Below, piece after piece: positions 26,153-34,394 of a stretch of 48,648 bases of DNA (position 1 is the first letter of the stretch; the number at the start of each line of letters is the position of its first letter). The DNA comes from an uncultured Christensenellaceae bacterium. Its GTDB lineage: Bacteria > Bacillota > Clostridia > Christensenellales > UBA3700. The translations under genes were made by a program, and so were the position numbers. The stretch covers positions 1 through 48,648 of the forward strand of contig CAJUOU010000007.1 of NCBI GenBank assembly GCA_910588545.1. The letters are read 5' to 3'. The notes under the pieces were generated by a model. That model was given only the letters and a program-made list of their open reading frames with translations, had not been told where the DNA came from and did not search any database.

Positions 26153-26849
26153 TGTTAAAAACGTCAAACTTCAATTTTATTCTAGTAAGTTTTTTCATAA
26201 AAGACTTTGTTAAAATCAAAATAAACACAATATTGGAAACAATATAAATTGCAATAAACGGAATGCTTGCAAGCAAAACTTCCCCGTACCTTACAAAGTT
26301 AAAGGTGTTATCTATCGCTATAACCGTCCAAATATCCATTACAACCGAAAAAAGCACCCCGCTGAAAATGCTGTATACCACAACTGCCCATAATTTTATT
26401 TTTTTGTCGCAAAACAAAATACCTGCAAAAAAACCAATTACCCCCCAACAAAGCATTTGAAAAGGTGTCCAAGGTCCTTGTCCAAAAAAGACATCGGACA
26501 AAAGTGCCGACATTGCCCCCGTTACATATCCCGCTCTGCCGCCAAATGCAATACCCGTAATTATTACCATTGCCGTTACAGGCTTAAAGGACGGAAGAGG
26601 TGCAAATATCAATCTGCTTACAACAGTAAGTGCAACCATTACGGCGATAAGTACGACTTCCCTTGTGTTGGTTTTGGACTTTTCAAAGTTTAGCAAAAAA
26701 GGGATATTGCAAAGCACCGCTATTATTATTGATAGTACCGCATAATTTTTTGCAGGCAAAAACACTATCCCCAAAATTATCAATGTGGGAATAATTAAAA
26801 AAGCAATTATATAAAATATCAAGTTTTTTAGTTTTGCCTTATTTTCCAT
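26133..26849 (-). CDS. ECF transporter S component, probably cobalamin (CblT-like)
   Basis: A 238-residue membrane protein with about seven helices. The segment FGGRAGYVTGAMSALLSDV followed by FGQGPWTPFQMLCWGVIGF is characteristic of a corrinoid-type S component found with DUF4430 proteins in Clostridia. It captures the vitamin and delivers it to the A and T subunits. It is the last gene of a seven-gene operon with a cobalamin-like riboswitch in its leader, which supports the substrate. The final codons (NNKKISE) lie within a terminator hairpin. It begins 1 bp after the ATPase stop. Confidence 0.8.
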   Translation of the reverse strand: MENKAKLKNLIFYIIAFLIIPTLIILGIVFLPAKNYAVLSIIIAVLCNIPFLLNFEKSKTNTREVVLIAVMVALTVVSRLIFAPLPSFKPVTAMVIITGIAFGGRAGYVTGAMSALLSDVFFGQGPWTPFQMLCWGVIGFFAGILFCDKKIKLWAVVVYSIFSGVLFSVVMDIWTVIAIDNTFNFVRYGEVLLASIPFIAIYIVSNIVFILILTKSFMKKLTRIKLKFDVFNNKKISE

Positions 26850-26850
26850 A

Positions 26851-28473
26851 CTACGCCTGTGGTTTTCTTTCCAATCCGTTTACTACTTTATCTATATTAT
26901 AAAGACCTTTTGCAATATTTTTAGTAAGTATACTACATTCAGTGGTATAAAGGGAATTGTCTTCAAAAAAGCATTCCGCCTCCCTTAATCCGCTTATCTT
27001 ACCATCAAAAAACAAACCTACTCTGTCTGCTACGCTTGCTGCAAACCTTAAATCGTGAGTTACTATAATAACACTGCCGCCTGCTTTTTTATGCTGTTCA
27101 AGAAAGTTTTTCAAATACTCTTTTGCTTGCATATCCATACCCTGCGTAGGCTCGTCCAAAATTATAATATCAGGATTAGTCAAAAACAGTTTTGCAAGTG
27201 CCAATCTTTGCACTTCTCCACCGCTTATATCGTAAGGATGACTATTTAAAATATTTCCAAGTTCGAACTTTTCCACCAAACTATCCGCAAAAGCTTTATC
27301 CTGTTTAAGCAATTTAGCAGTTGTATACATTTCGTTTTGAACAGTGTCCTCCACAAACAAGCTTTTTGCATTTTGTGGCAACATGGCAATTTTTTTATCT
27401 TTATCTTTTTTTACTTTGCCACTATAAGGCTTGTACACACCTGTAAGCAAATTTGCAAAAGTCGTTTTCCCTCCGCCGTTACCGCCAAGCAAACATACAA
27501 TTTCTCCCTCCATTAAGTTTATCGACCCGCCTTTTATAATATCAGCGCCTTTTTTGTCATACTTAAAATACAATTTACTTGCAGATAAAACCACATTGTT
27601 TTGTTGGCTTGTTTGTTCATTTAAATTCACGGCTGTATCTTTCACTACAAAATTATCCGTTATCCATTTGCGTTTGTCTTTTATCTCGCAAGGCATATTA
27701 CCTTTGCCGCCAAGTTTTGCAAAAATTTCAGCAAATTCCGTAAGTCCTATATTTTTATAAAAATGTTTATCCGCAATACTTTGTACAAGTGTGTTAGGCT
27801 TTTCACAGGCTACTACTTTGCCGTTATCCAAAACAATAATATTTGTAGCCAAATCAAATAAATTTTCCATATTATGTTCCACAACAATAATAGTAACGCC
27901 AAGCTCTTTATTGATTCTTGCTATAAAGTCAACAAAGCTTTTTTTTGCAATAGGGTCAAGCATAGACGTAGGCTCATCAAGTAACAAAACTTTTGGGTAC
28001 ATTGCCATAACCGATGCAACAGCCAAAATTTGTTTGCTGCCACCGGAAAGTTCGCTTGTCTTGCTGTTATAAACTTTACCTAACCCAAAATACTCGGAAA
28101 CTTCGGCTACCCTTGCACCTATATATTCATCGTCATAGCCCAAATTGCCCAAGCCAAAAGCAAGCTCTCGCCAAACCTTATCGCAAACCAAACCGCTTTC
28201 TATATCCTGTCCGACAAATCCGATTTCAGCTACCGAAGTTTTTCCGTCTAATTCCATCAAATTTGTGCCATTATAATAAATATTACCCAAACAGTTGCCC
28301 TTGGGGGAAAGTTTTTTTTTAAGCAACTTTAAAAGGGTGGACTTTCCTGAGCCGGACTTTCCGCAAATAATATAAAAACCGCCCTCTTCAATTTGCAAAT
28401 CGATATCTTGCAGTACGCAGGATTTTGCACCGCTGTAAGTAAAGCTTAAATTTTCGATTTTAAAAATTGCCAT
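26851..28473 (-). CDS. ECF transporter ATPase, fused A1-A2
   Basis: A 540-residue protein with two complete ABC domains in tandem, energising vitamin uptake. Domain 1: Walker A GKSGSGKSTLL, signature LSGGSKQILAVA, Walker B VLLLDEPTSMLD. Domain 2: Walker A GGNGGGKTTFA, signature ISGGEVQRLALA, Walker B IIILDEPTQGMD. Most ECF systems use two separate ATPases, so the fusion is a notable but known variant. The longer start at 28542 adds 23 residues without homology; GGGAGGG precedes the ATG at 28473. It overlaps the T-subunit gene by 28 bp, indicating coupling. Confidence 0.93.
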   Translation of the reverse strand: MAIFKIENLSFTYSGAKSCVLQDIDLQIEEGGFYIICGKSGSGKSTLLKLLKKKLSPKGNCLGNIYYNGTNLMELDGKTSVAEIGFVGQDIESGLVCDKVWRELAFGLGNLGYDDEYIGARVAEVSEYFGLGKVYNSKTSELSGGSKQILAVASVMAMYPKVLLLDEPTSMLDPIAKKSFVDFIARINKELGVTIIVVEHNMENLFDLATNIIVLDNGKVVACEKPNTLVQSIADKHFYKNIGLTEFAEIFAKLGGKGNMPCEIKDKRKWITDNFVVKDTAVNLNEQTSQQNNVVLSASKLYFKYDKKGADIIKGGSINLMEGEIVCLLGGNGGGKTTFANLLTGVYKPYSGKVKKDKDKKIAMLPQNAKSLFVEDTVQNEMYTTAKLLKQDKAFADSLVEKFELGNILNSHPYDISGGEVQRLALAKLFLTNPDIIILDEPTQGMDMQAKEYLKNFLEQHKKAGGSVIIVTHDLRFAASVADRVGLFFDGKISGLREAECFFEDNSLYTTECSILTKNIAKGLYNIDKVVNGLERKPQA

Positions 28474-29318
28474 TTTACACCCTCCCACAAATATATAACT
28501 GCCAAGATATTCATAAACACAAATGTTGCAAAATATATCCACACACTACTATCCCAAACTATCTGTTTAAACGTCGGATAGTAATAAAAACTACCGCTTC
28601 CTAAACTCATAAATACCAAAATACTTGTGCCCAAAGCTAGACTGACAATCAATAATATCCCGTCCGCAACGCCAAAGGTATATTTGCCGTAAACTCTTTT
28701 ACCTTTTAAATCATAACCTCTTGCGGACATATTGTCCGATAGCAAAACTGCCCCTTCGACTGACCAAGTTATTAAAGTTGACAAGGTGTGCATTTTTAGT
28801 TTTACTTTGCTTAAAAAACTTGCACCGTCATAAAGTCCCAGCCCTTTTAAATTGTTATCTATTTTGCGATATTGTACAATATATTTTGGAAAAAGTCCTA
28901 AAGCAATGGACAAAATAGTACCGATTTTCGGAGTGAATTTGCCAAAAATATAAATAATTTTATCACTGTATAACAAAACATTAAGCACCCCAAACCAAAT
29001 AATAACACTACTAAACATTACCCCGATTGTAACTCCGTTAAGCAAGGCTTCAAGCGTTACGACAAAATCGCCAATCCAAAATAATTGAGTCATACCTTGT
29101 CTTGAAAAAATAGGATTGATAATAGCAATTATTGCGACAAATATTATAAAATAGCCTAGACGTACCAATGTTTTTTTTACCCCGCAAAGCATGCAATACA
29201 ACAAAATTCCCGACACAAAAGATATGCCCAGCATTATCGGATTGGTGCTGAACATAGTAATAAAAATTACAAAAAATAAATAGCACAATATTGTTATAGG
29301 GTTTTGCTTTTCAATCAC
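28446..29318 (-). CDS. ECF transporter T component
   Basis: The 290-residue membrane subunit that couples the ATPases to the S component. It has several hydrophobic helices and the EcfT cytoplasmic coupling-helix motif SARGYDLKGKR (an Ala-Arg-Gly signature). It overlaps the DUF4430 gene by 4 bp (ATGA) and the ATPase gene by 28 bp. It is dedicated to this operon, so this is a group I ECF system, unlike the orphan pantothenate S component at 5565. Confidence 0.9.
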   Translation of the reverse strand: MIEKQNPITILCYLFFVIFITMFSTNPIMLGISFVSGILLYCMLCGVKKTLVRLGYFIIFVAIIAIINPIFSRQGMTQLFWIGDFVVTLEALLNGVTIGVMFSSVIIWFGVLNVLLYSDKIIYIFGKFTPKIGTILSIALGLFPKYIVQYRKIDNNLKGLGLYDGASFLSKVKLKMHTLSTLITWSVEGAVLLSDNMSARGYDLKGKRVYGKYTFGVADGILLIVSLALGTSILVFMSLGSGSFYYYPTFKQIVWDSSVWIYFATFVFMNILAVIYLWEGVKWQFLKSKI

Positions 29319-29794
29319 TTTAAATCTCCTACAACACAGGTATAGGCAAAAACTATTTTTTCGCCACCTTTCAATTTATATTGATTTGCCCCTACATTTG
29401 GTTGTAAGCCGTCAACAAAATACAACCAGCCTGAGCTTTCGCCTACACTCATTTCATAAATATGATTAATTGCTTTTACATAACTGCTATCCGCATCTAT
29501 ATGAATTTTATTTTGTTTACAAATTCTTTTTAACACGGTAAGCACATTATCTTTTTCGAATATATCAACTGAGCTTTCATTTAAAATAATGCCGTCACTA
29601 GGTATCAACTTGTTATCTATTAATCCCGGTTCTGCCTTATCCATATTTTGATTTTGCAGAATTGTTTTGCACTCTATAGCGATAGTTACCTCGCCCACTT
29701 TTGCACCTAAATTATCAGAGCATGCAGACATGCCGACCGCAAAAATCATTACACATAGAATTATTGCCAAAGCAGACCAAAACTTTTTTTTCAT
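29315..29794 (-). CDS. DUF4430 lipoprotein, ligand-binding partner of the ECF transporter
   Basis: A 159-residue lipoprotein with lipobox MSAC near residue 25. The mature part has the DUF4430 fold: VTIAIECKTILQN at the start, NVLTVLKRICKQNKI in the middle, and SSGWLYFVDGLQPNVGANQY at the end. DUF4430 resembles the beta domain of transcobalamin/intrinsic factor and is found with corrinoid uptake systems in Firmicutes (family knowledge). It probably passes the corrinoid to the S component. Confidence 0.85.
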   Translation of the reverse strand: MKKKFWSALAIILCVMIFAVGMSACSDNLGAKVGEVTIAIECKTILQNQNMDKAEPGLIDNKLIPSDGIILNESSVDIFEKDNVLTVLKRICKQNKIHIDADSSYVKAINHIYEMSVGESSGWLYFVDGLQPNVGANQYKLKGGEKIVFAYTCVVGDLK

Positions 29795-29812
29795 ACTTTA
29801 TCCTTACAAATA

Positions 29813-31282
29813 TTACAAACTTATTTTTATTTTTTCAAAAATTCCCAAACTTTTGCTGTTTAGTTTTGCATCCAAATTTGTTGAAATACCGTTATCGCTT
29901 ATACTCCTGTGCGTACCAAGCTTACTACCCCACCATTCTACAACAAAATCGATATCCAACTCAAATTCCTTATTTTGTAAATGCTCTGTTTTTAAATCAA
30001 ATAATATTTCACTGTTTTTTACATAGTAGTATTGGCTGACATATTTCGCTTTTACTACCTCAACCGTATCTGCATTTTTTATACTTGCAAGCAATAAACT
30101 TCCGTTTGTATGGCTGTCCCCACTATCATACTTTTGAGTAGGATTATAAATCCCGCTCATTTTAGGCAATATGTTATACAAGCCATACACATTAATTTTC
30201 AGTTTATCAATTTCGGATAATTCGTCTTTCTCCGCAACAACTTGTATTTTTGCACCGTAAATAGTTACAATTTTGCGTTTGCCGCCCTTGTCTATTGCAA
30301 CGGTGTTCGCTCCCTCTTGTATTTTTAAACTATAATTATCGTTTGTGGAGGTAACTTGTACGCCGTTACAAATCACATTATCCGCACCTACAGACTGCAA
30401 AAGTAAGTTTCCGTAATCTTTTTCAAAATAACAAGTGTCAAATTCACTATCAAAGTCTTTTCCGTTAATTGTAAAAGCTATATCTTTTGTATAACTATCC
30501 CCTACCGCAAAAGTTAAAACTACATCCCTTTTTTGATTGCTTGCATTGTAACAAAACCAACCGTCTTTATGCAAGACATCTATAGCTTGGTATTTAATTT
30601 TTATTGTAGTTATCCCGTTTTTTATCGCAACAACTTTAAAAACATTTTCTTTTACCCTTTCTAACTTAATGCTGTCGCCATCTGCATTAATATCAAAGTT
30701 TGGCTCAATCTCCAAATTACCGGATGTGTTGTTGATAATCATATTGTTTCTAAACAACTTCAAATCAAACTCTTCCCCTATTTGCAAGTGTTTAAAATAA
30801 TCCTCTCCTACATTTGTCAGCATTAAATCTTCTATCCCCAAAAGTCCGTTTGGTAAATTACCTGCATACTCCTTCCGTTCATATAAATTCTGCTGATTAT
30901 CATAAGCGATTTTATAATTTCCACCGTTTGCAAAATATCCCGCTTTAGTAATATATCCATCCCTTTCAACACGAAAGATTTTATCCTTATTTTCTTTATT
31001 ATCAAAAACATATTGCACCAAGCCGTCCATTTCTTTTACTTTAAGCGGTAGAATTTCTTCGAAGTTATAGTACTTTTTTTGTTTTTCCACCCTTATTGTA
31101 CAATTGTTAGGGATAGTAAAAACAGCCTGTTTCTTATCAAATTGTATGGTCACGGAATTACTGTCATAAACATATTTTTTACAGCTGACCAAACATATCA
31201 TTGCAGTTGCAAGCAAACTCACAACCACCAATAATACCATTGTTTTTATATAAACATCACGATTTTTGATAGTTTTTTTCAT
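29813..31282 (-). CDS. Large surface lipoprotein in the corrinoid ECF operon
   Basis: A 489-residue exported protein: basic start, hydrophobic segment and lipobox LVSC (cysteine near 34). The mature part is all-beta in appearance. Residues about 150-250 (VGEDYFKHLQIGEEFDLKLF, IKNGITTIKIKYQ) look like a bacterial Ig-like domain, where GITTIKI resembles the GxxTIT end of BIG domains. I do not recognise a named family. Co-transcription with DUF4430 and ECF genes suggests it captures the vitamin or anchors the complex. It starts 28 bp after the small HEAR-type gene. Confidence 0.7.
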   Translation of the reverse strand: MKKTIKNRDVYIKTMVLLVVVSLLATAMICLVSCKKYVYDSNSVTIQFDKKQAVFTIPNNCTIRVEKQKKYYNFEEILPLKVKEMDGLVQYVFDNKENKDKIFRVERDGYITKAGYFANGGNYKIAYDNQQNLYERKEYAGNLPNGLLGIEDLMLTNVGEDYFKHLQIGEEFDLKLFRNNMIINNTSGNLEIEPNFDINADGDSIKLERVKENVFKVVAIKNGITTIKIKYQAIDVLHKDGWFCYNASNQKRDVVLTFAVGDSYTKDIAFTINGKDFDSEFDTCYFEKDYGNLLLQSVGADNVICNGVQVTSTNDNYSLKIQEGANTVAIDKGGKRKIVTIYGAKIQVVAEKDELSEIDKLKINVYGLYNILPKMSGIYNPTQKYDSGDSHTNGSLLLASIKNADTVEVVKAKYVSQYYYVKNSEILFDLKTEHLQNKEFELDIDFVVEWWGSKLGTHRSISDNGISTNLDAKLNSKSLGIFEKIKISL

Positions 31283-31310
31283 TATTTCTCAGTTAACGTA
31301 AACAAAATAA

Positions 31311-31544
31311 TCAAATTGAATTTTGTTGTTTTTTTCTTTCTCTTTTTTGTTTTACTCTTTCCTTTTTTGCAACATAATGCTCCGAGATTGGTTTTAGCTC
31401 CGCTTGCTCCAAAGCCCTATTCCAAGGTCCTAGCTTTGCTTTAATCAAGCATATTTCTGCACTAGTAAAATCCGACTTTTTAGGTAGTCTCCCTAATTCC
31501 CTTGCTTTTTGTTGCAAAAGTATTATGCAAGTATTTTTTTCCAT
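31311..31544 (-). CDS. Small protein with one homing-endonuclease-associated repeat
   Basis: A 77-residue basic protein. Residues 5-54 (ARELGRLPKKSDF...LGPWNRALEQAELKP) fit the HEAR/HNH-repeat pattern, a small helical DNA-binding module usually repeated beside HNH nucleases. Here it stands alone with a Lys/Arg-rich tail (KKERVKQKRERKKQ) and no nuclease. Its ATG lies 1 bp past the stop of the upstream lipoprotein gene, so translation is probably coupled. It could be a DNA- or RNA-binding regulator of this operon; that is inference. Confidence 0.65.
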   Translation of the reverse strand: MEKNTCIILLQQKARELGRLPKKSDFTSAEICLIKAKLGPWNRALEQAELKPISEHYVAKKERVKQKRERKKQQNSI

Positions 31545-31545
31545 A

Positions 31546-31968
31546 TTAATATTTACTCAAAACAAATAAATACTTAGCATCTTTGCTTATAGGTAATTCG
31601 TCAATGCCCACCTTTGTTGTATAATAAGTTACATCATCTTTTATTATCGGGTCGGAAAAACCGCCGTCATACTCTTTCATATTGCTGTAAATGGAAATAA
31701 ATTCGTTTTTACTGAAATCATTTTTAATTCCCTTTATTTCATTTAGCATTGTTCCCTCAATCTTTGCACCCAAAGATTCTTCTGCTTTCAACAAATCGAT
31801 AAGCATTTTTCCTTCGTAATCTTTGATATTGATTGTCACATATTCTGGAGTGCCGTCTGCCTCCGCAATAAATCCAAGCTGCATTTTATCTGCCGCACAG
31901 CCTGCTAACAAAACAGCCGTCATAATCATAACTACCAACATTGCTACCACTAAAAGTTTCTTTTTCAT
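31546..31968 (-). CDS. Small lipoprotein, first gene of the corrinoid ECF operon
   Basis: A 140-residue lipoprotein: MKKK, hydrophobic stretch, lipobox LAGC. The mature domain (YVTINIKDYEGKMLIDLLKA, EFISIYSNMKEYDGG, KYLFVLSKY) has the size and strand pattern of a DUF4430-like module but lacks the SGWLYFVDG motif, so membership is uncertain. A longer frame from 32022 runs through the terminator hairpin and is rejected; GAGGAGAG is placed for the ATG at 31968. It is directly controlled by the riboswitch ahead of it. Confidence 0.75.
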   Translation of the reverse strand: MKKKLLVVAMLVVMIMTAVLLAGCAADKMQLGFIAEADGTPEYVTINIKDYEGKMLIDLLKAEESLGAKIEGTMLNEIKGIKNDFSKNEFISIYSNMKEYDGGFSDPIIKDDVTYYTTKVGIDELPISKDAKYLFVLSKY

Positions 31969-31985
31969 AACAAAAACTCTCCTCA

Positions 31986-32150
31986 TAAAAAAATATTTGC
32001 GACGTCCAAATACAAGTCGCAAACCAAATATAGCGAATATAAATTCGCTTTAATAAAATTGTGCTCTCATATTCAGAAAAATCATTTGCAAGCATTCCGA
32101 CTATACGGCAATAATAGTTGCGACGGACTTACACCGCTCTTCCCTTACAA
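31986..32150 (-). promoter_or_regulatory. Cobalamin-type riboswitch with transcription terminator
   Basis: The leader holds the box GGGAAGAGCGGTGTAAGTCC (32125-32144), the B12-riboswitch core, closed by TGTAAG/CTTGCA pairing. An AGCGAAT/ATTCGCT hairpin (32032-32049) follows, then a terminator TTTGCGAC/GTCGCAAA (31996-32023) with seven T directly before the ribosome site of the first gene. The region GCCGTATAGTCGG departs from the usual B12 CACTGT motif and resembles part of the FMN element, so the ligand should be tested. The operon content favours a corrinoid. Confidence 0.75.
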
Positions 32151-32154
32151 TAAA

Positions 32155-32183
32155 ATTATAACATCCATTCTTTTTTTTGTCAA
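32155..32183 (-). promoter_or_regulatory. Promoter of the riboswitch/ECF operon
   Basis: On the minus strand TTGACA (32178-32183), 17-bp spacer, TATAAT (32155-32160). Confidence 0.8.
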
Positions 32184-32213
32184 TTCAATACATATTTTTG
32201 TATTTAAAAATAT

Positions 32214-32242
32214 TTGACAAGTTATTGTTAAAGTTTTATAAT
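32214..32242 (+). promoter_or_regulatory. Promoter of the membrane protein gene at 32274
   Basis: TTGACA (32214-32219), 17-bp spacer, TATAAT (32237-32242). It is back-to-back with the ECF operon promoter. Confidence 0.8.
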
Positions 32243-32273
32243 TTAAAATACCAAAAAAAGGATAGGTATAACT

Positions 32274-32981
32274 ATGATTACAGAAAAGAAAAAAATATTG
32301 TTATTTCAAATAGTAACATTTATAACTATGATTGTATTTATAATAATACCGATTGTAGTTCCTAACATACATAAGGAAGTTAAGCTTCAAGACCATGAGG
32401 GATCATTAGTATTTTACAACTCAGATGCCAACTTAACTACTTGTGAAATAACATTGCAATTTTATGATAAAGTGGAATCCGGAACAGCAGTAATCGTATT
32501 TTATGACGAGAACGAGAATGTTTTGGAAGAAAGAGAAGTAGAGTTTGAAGTTGTTTATTACAATTACAAATCTCCTCGTAGAGATAGAATATTGACAAGT
32601 TCCAACATAAATGTTTCAGGAAAAGTCAAAAGCTACGAAGTTATATCTTACGACAACATCCCTGCTAAAAATTGGAACAGATATCTAATACCAATATTTA
32701 GCTTGCTAGCTGTATTTATGTTTGGATATTTCCTACTTTCCTTGAGGAATAAATGTAAGGAATATACACTTAACAATACAAATATACTCGTTTACGCTTG
32801 TTTTTCCGAGCATTATGTAAAAGTAAACGGCAATAAAGTCGTTGTTGATAAATGGTTGTCGCTTAAGCCGCTTGAGCTTACATTTACTCTTGAGGACGGC
32901 ACAAATGCAAAAGTTGTTTATGATATTTTAAATAGAATTTCATTGTATATCAATGACAATTTGTATGAAGAAACAAAATAA
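32274..32981 (+). CDS. Membrane protein of unknown function
   Basis: A 235-residue protein not recognised. One helix lies at the N-terminus (residues 8-30) and a second at about 139-158. Between them is a beta-rich domain (GSLVFYNSDANLTTCEITLQ), probably extracytoplasmic. After the second helix comes a cytoplasmic domain of about 75 residues with NILVYACFSEHYVKVNGNKV and a Tyr/Ile-rich end. The site AAGGATAGG precedes the ATG. It is single, with its own strong promoter and terminator. Confidence 0.65.
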   Translation: MITEKKKILLFQIVTFITMIVFIIIPIVVPNIHKEVKLQDHEGSLVFYNSDANLTTCEITLQFYDKVESGTAVIVFYDENENVLEEREVEFEVVYYNYKSPRRDRILTSSNINVSGKVKSYEVISYDNIPAKNWNRYLIPIFSLLAVFMFGYFLLSLRNKCKEYTLNNTNILVYACFSEHYVKVNGNKVVVDKWLSLKPLELTFTLEDGTNAKVVYDILNRISLYINDNLYEETK

Positions 32982-32990
32982 GCTAAAACA

Positions 32991-33022
32991 AAAAATACTT
33001 ACCATCTCGGTAAGTATTTTTT
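32991..33022. terminator. Bidirectional terminator between convergent genes
   Basis: AAATACTTACC pairs with GGTAAGTATTT around a short loop, with T runs on both sides. Confidence 0.85.
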
Positions 33023-33029
33023 ATTAATT

Positions 33030-33458
33030 TTATTCATTATCTGCAGTTTGTGCATTTGCATTATCAGCTGTTTCAACTTCGTTTGCCACATTTTCAACAA
33101 CTTCTGCATTATTATTTGTGTTTGCAAACTCAGCAGCTTTTTTCATATCCAAATTTTTATTCATATAATACAAAACCAAGTTTGCAGTAATCATTGCTAG
33201 GTTTACAAAATACATAATCAAAGCAAAGATGAAAATACCTTTTTTCAAACCGTCATTTGCATTTGCTATCATAAATGGCTCCATCTTTAAAAATTTACTT
33301 ACGATACCGGCAACATAACCAACAATCAAAAGTATATTAAAAACGGCACTTTTACCTACCGAAGTCCTAATTTTAATACTCTTATATACCGAAATCGGCC
33401 AAGAACAACCGAAACATACTAACATTGCAATTTCTAAAATTTCTGCTAACAAATCCAT
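33030..33458 (-). CDS. Small PQ-loop-like membrane protein
   Basis: A 142-residue protein with three hydrophobic helices (about 5-22, 38-60, 72-98). The segment FGCSWPISVYKSIKIRTSVGKS after the first helix has the W-P plus G-K-S layout of half-size PQ-loop/SemiSWEET-like proteins. The C-terminal 35 residues are Asn/Ala/Glu-rich and probably disordered. The transported substance, if any, is unknown. Single gene. Confidence 0.6.
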   Translation of the reverse strand: MDLLAEILEIAMLVCFGCSWPISVYKSIKIRTSVGKSAVFNILLIVGYVAGIVSKFLKMEPFMIANANDGLKKGIFIFALIMYFVNLAMITANLVLYYMNKNLDMKKAAEFANTNNNAEVVENVANEVETADNANAQTADNE

Positions 33459-33539
33459 AATAGTACCTCACATTTTTATTACATTATAGTTATTTACCTT
33501 ACCTTTGTCAAGTAAATAGCCGACTAATATACAAATAAT

Positions 33540-34250
33540 TTATTTGCCCAAAATATATTTATCCGAAAGGTCAAATTTGCTGTCCGAAAGTTGTTTTTTA
33601 TAGCTGTAATAGTTCGGGCAATAACTCAATAAAACACTATAAAACTGTTTTTGATGATTATGAATTTTAAGATGTGCAAATTCATGATAAATCACACTAT
33701 CAATGCTATTTACATCACGTGCGATAAGCCTTAAACTCAATTTTATGATTTTTTTGATATAGTCGCAGCTACCCCACCAGCCTTTTACATTTCGAACGGA
33801 CAGCCCGATATCTTCTTGCACACCGATTTCGCTTTTTATCGCATTAAACCTTGTCAAAAAATAACTTTTTGCAAAATTAAACAAAAGTTTTTTAAGTTTG
33901 ATTTTAGCTTTTTCGCTCTCTCCCCACAAAATTATTACACCATCCCTAAATGCAACTTTTATTTGCCCTGCGGGGATATAGCAAATAGGATATTTTTTTC
34001 CTAGAATATAAATACTATCAAGAGTGCTTGAATTTAGCATAGCATATTTTTGTTTGCAAAGCTGAACGTTTTTTACTATCCACTCCGCTTTACTTGTTAT
34101 GAACTTTTCCGTCTGTGCAATAGGCACACTACTATGTGACAACACGCTCACACTGCCATCGTTTTTTATTTTTACGGTAATTCGTTTGGAAGTTGTATTT
34201 TTAAGATTGTATTCTATAACTCCAAAATCAGTAACAATTTTTCTAATCAT
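33540..34250 (-). CDS. YgjP-like (DUF45) metallopeptidase
   Basis: A 236-residue protein of the YgjP/WLM type. The zinc site is HEFAHLKIHNHQKQFY (HExxH plus downstream His); the KGWWGSC motif before it is typical of the family. It has no signal peptide, so it is cytoplasmic. The physiological substrate is unknown; the family is often linked to DNA repair or restriction genes, but none is adjacent here. Single gene. Confidence 0.88.
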   Translation of the reverse strand: MIRKIVTDFGVIEYNLKNTTSKRITVKIKNDGSVSVLSHSSVPIAQTEKFITSKAEWIVKNVQLCKQKYAMLNSSTLDSIYILGKKYPICYIPAGQIKVAFRDGVIILWGESEKAKIKLKKLLFNFAKSYFLTRFNAIKSEIGVQEDIGLSVRNVKGWWGSCDYIKKIIKLSLRLIARDVNSIDSVIYHEFAHLKIHNHQKQFYSVLLSYCPNYYSYKKQLSDSKFDLSDKYILGK

Positions 34251-34357
34251 ATAAAAATTTTAGTTTATTTTACTTATTTTGTCAACTGTGATTATACATT
34301 TTTCCATTGTCTTTTACAATGTATATTTATTAAGTAGATTTTATTGTAAATATATGC

Positions 34358-34363
34358 TATAAT
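34358..34363 (+). promoter_or_regulatory. Extended -10 promoter of the acyltransferase gene
   Basis: TGCTATAAT gives an extended -10 (TG-N-TATAAT) 31 bp before the ATG. The -35 is weak. Confidence 0.55.
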
Positions 34364-34394
34364 ACAAAAAATAAATGTTATTTTAGGGATTCAA

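Noticed and set aside
32086..32150. FMN riboswitch ahead of the ECF operon
   Set aside because: GTATAGTC matches part of the FMN element, but its 5' half is missing and the GGGAA..GGTG box plus operon content fit cobalamin better.
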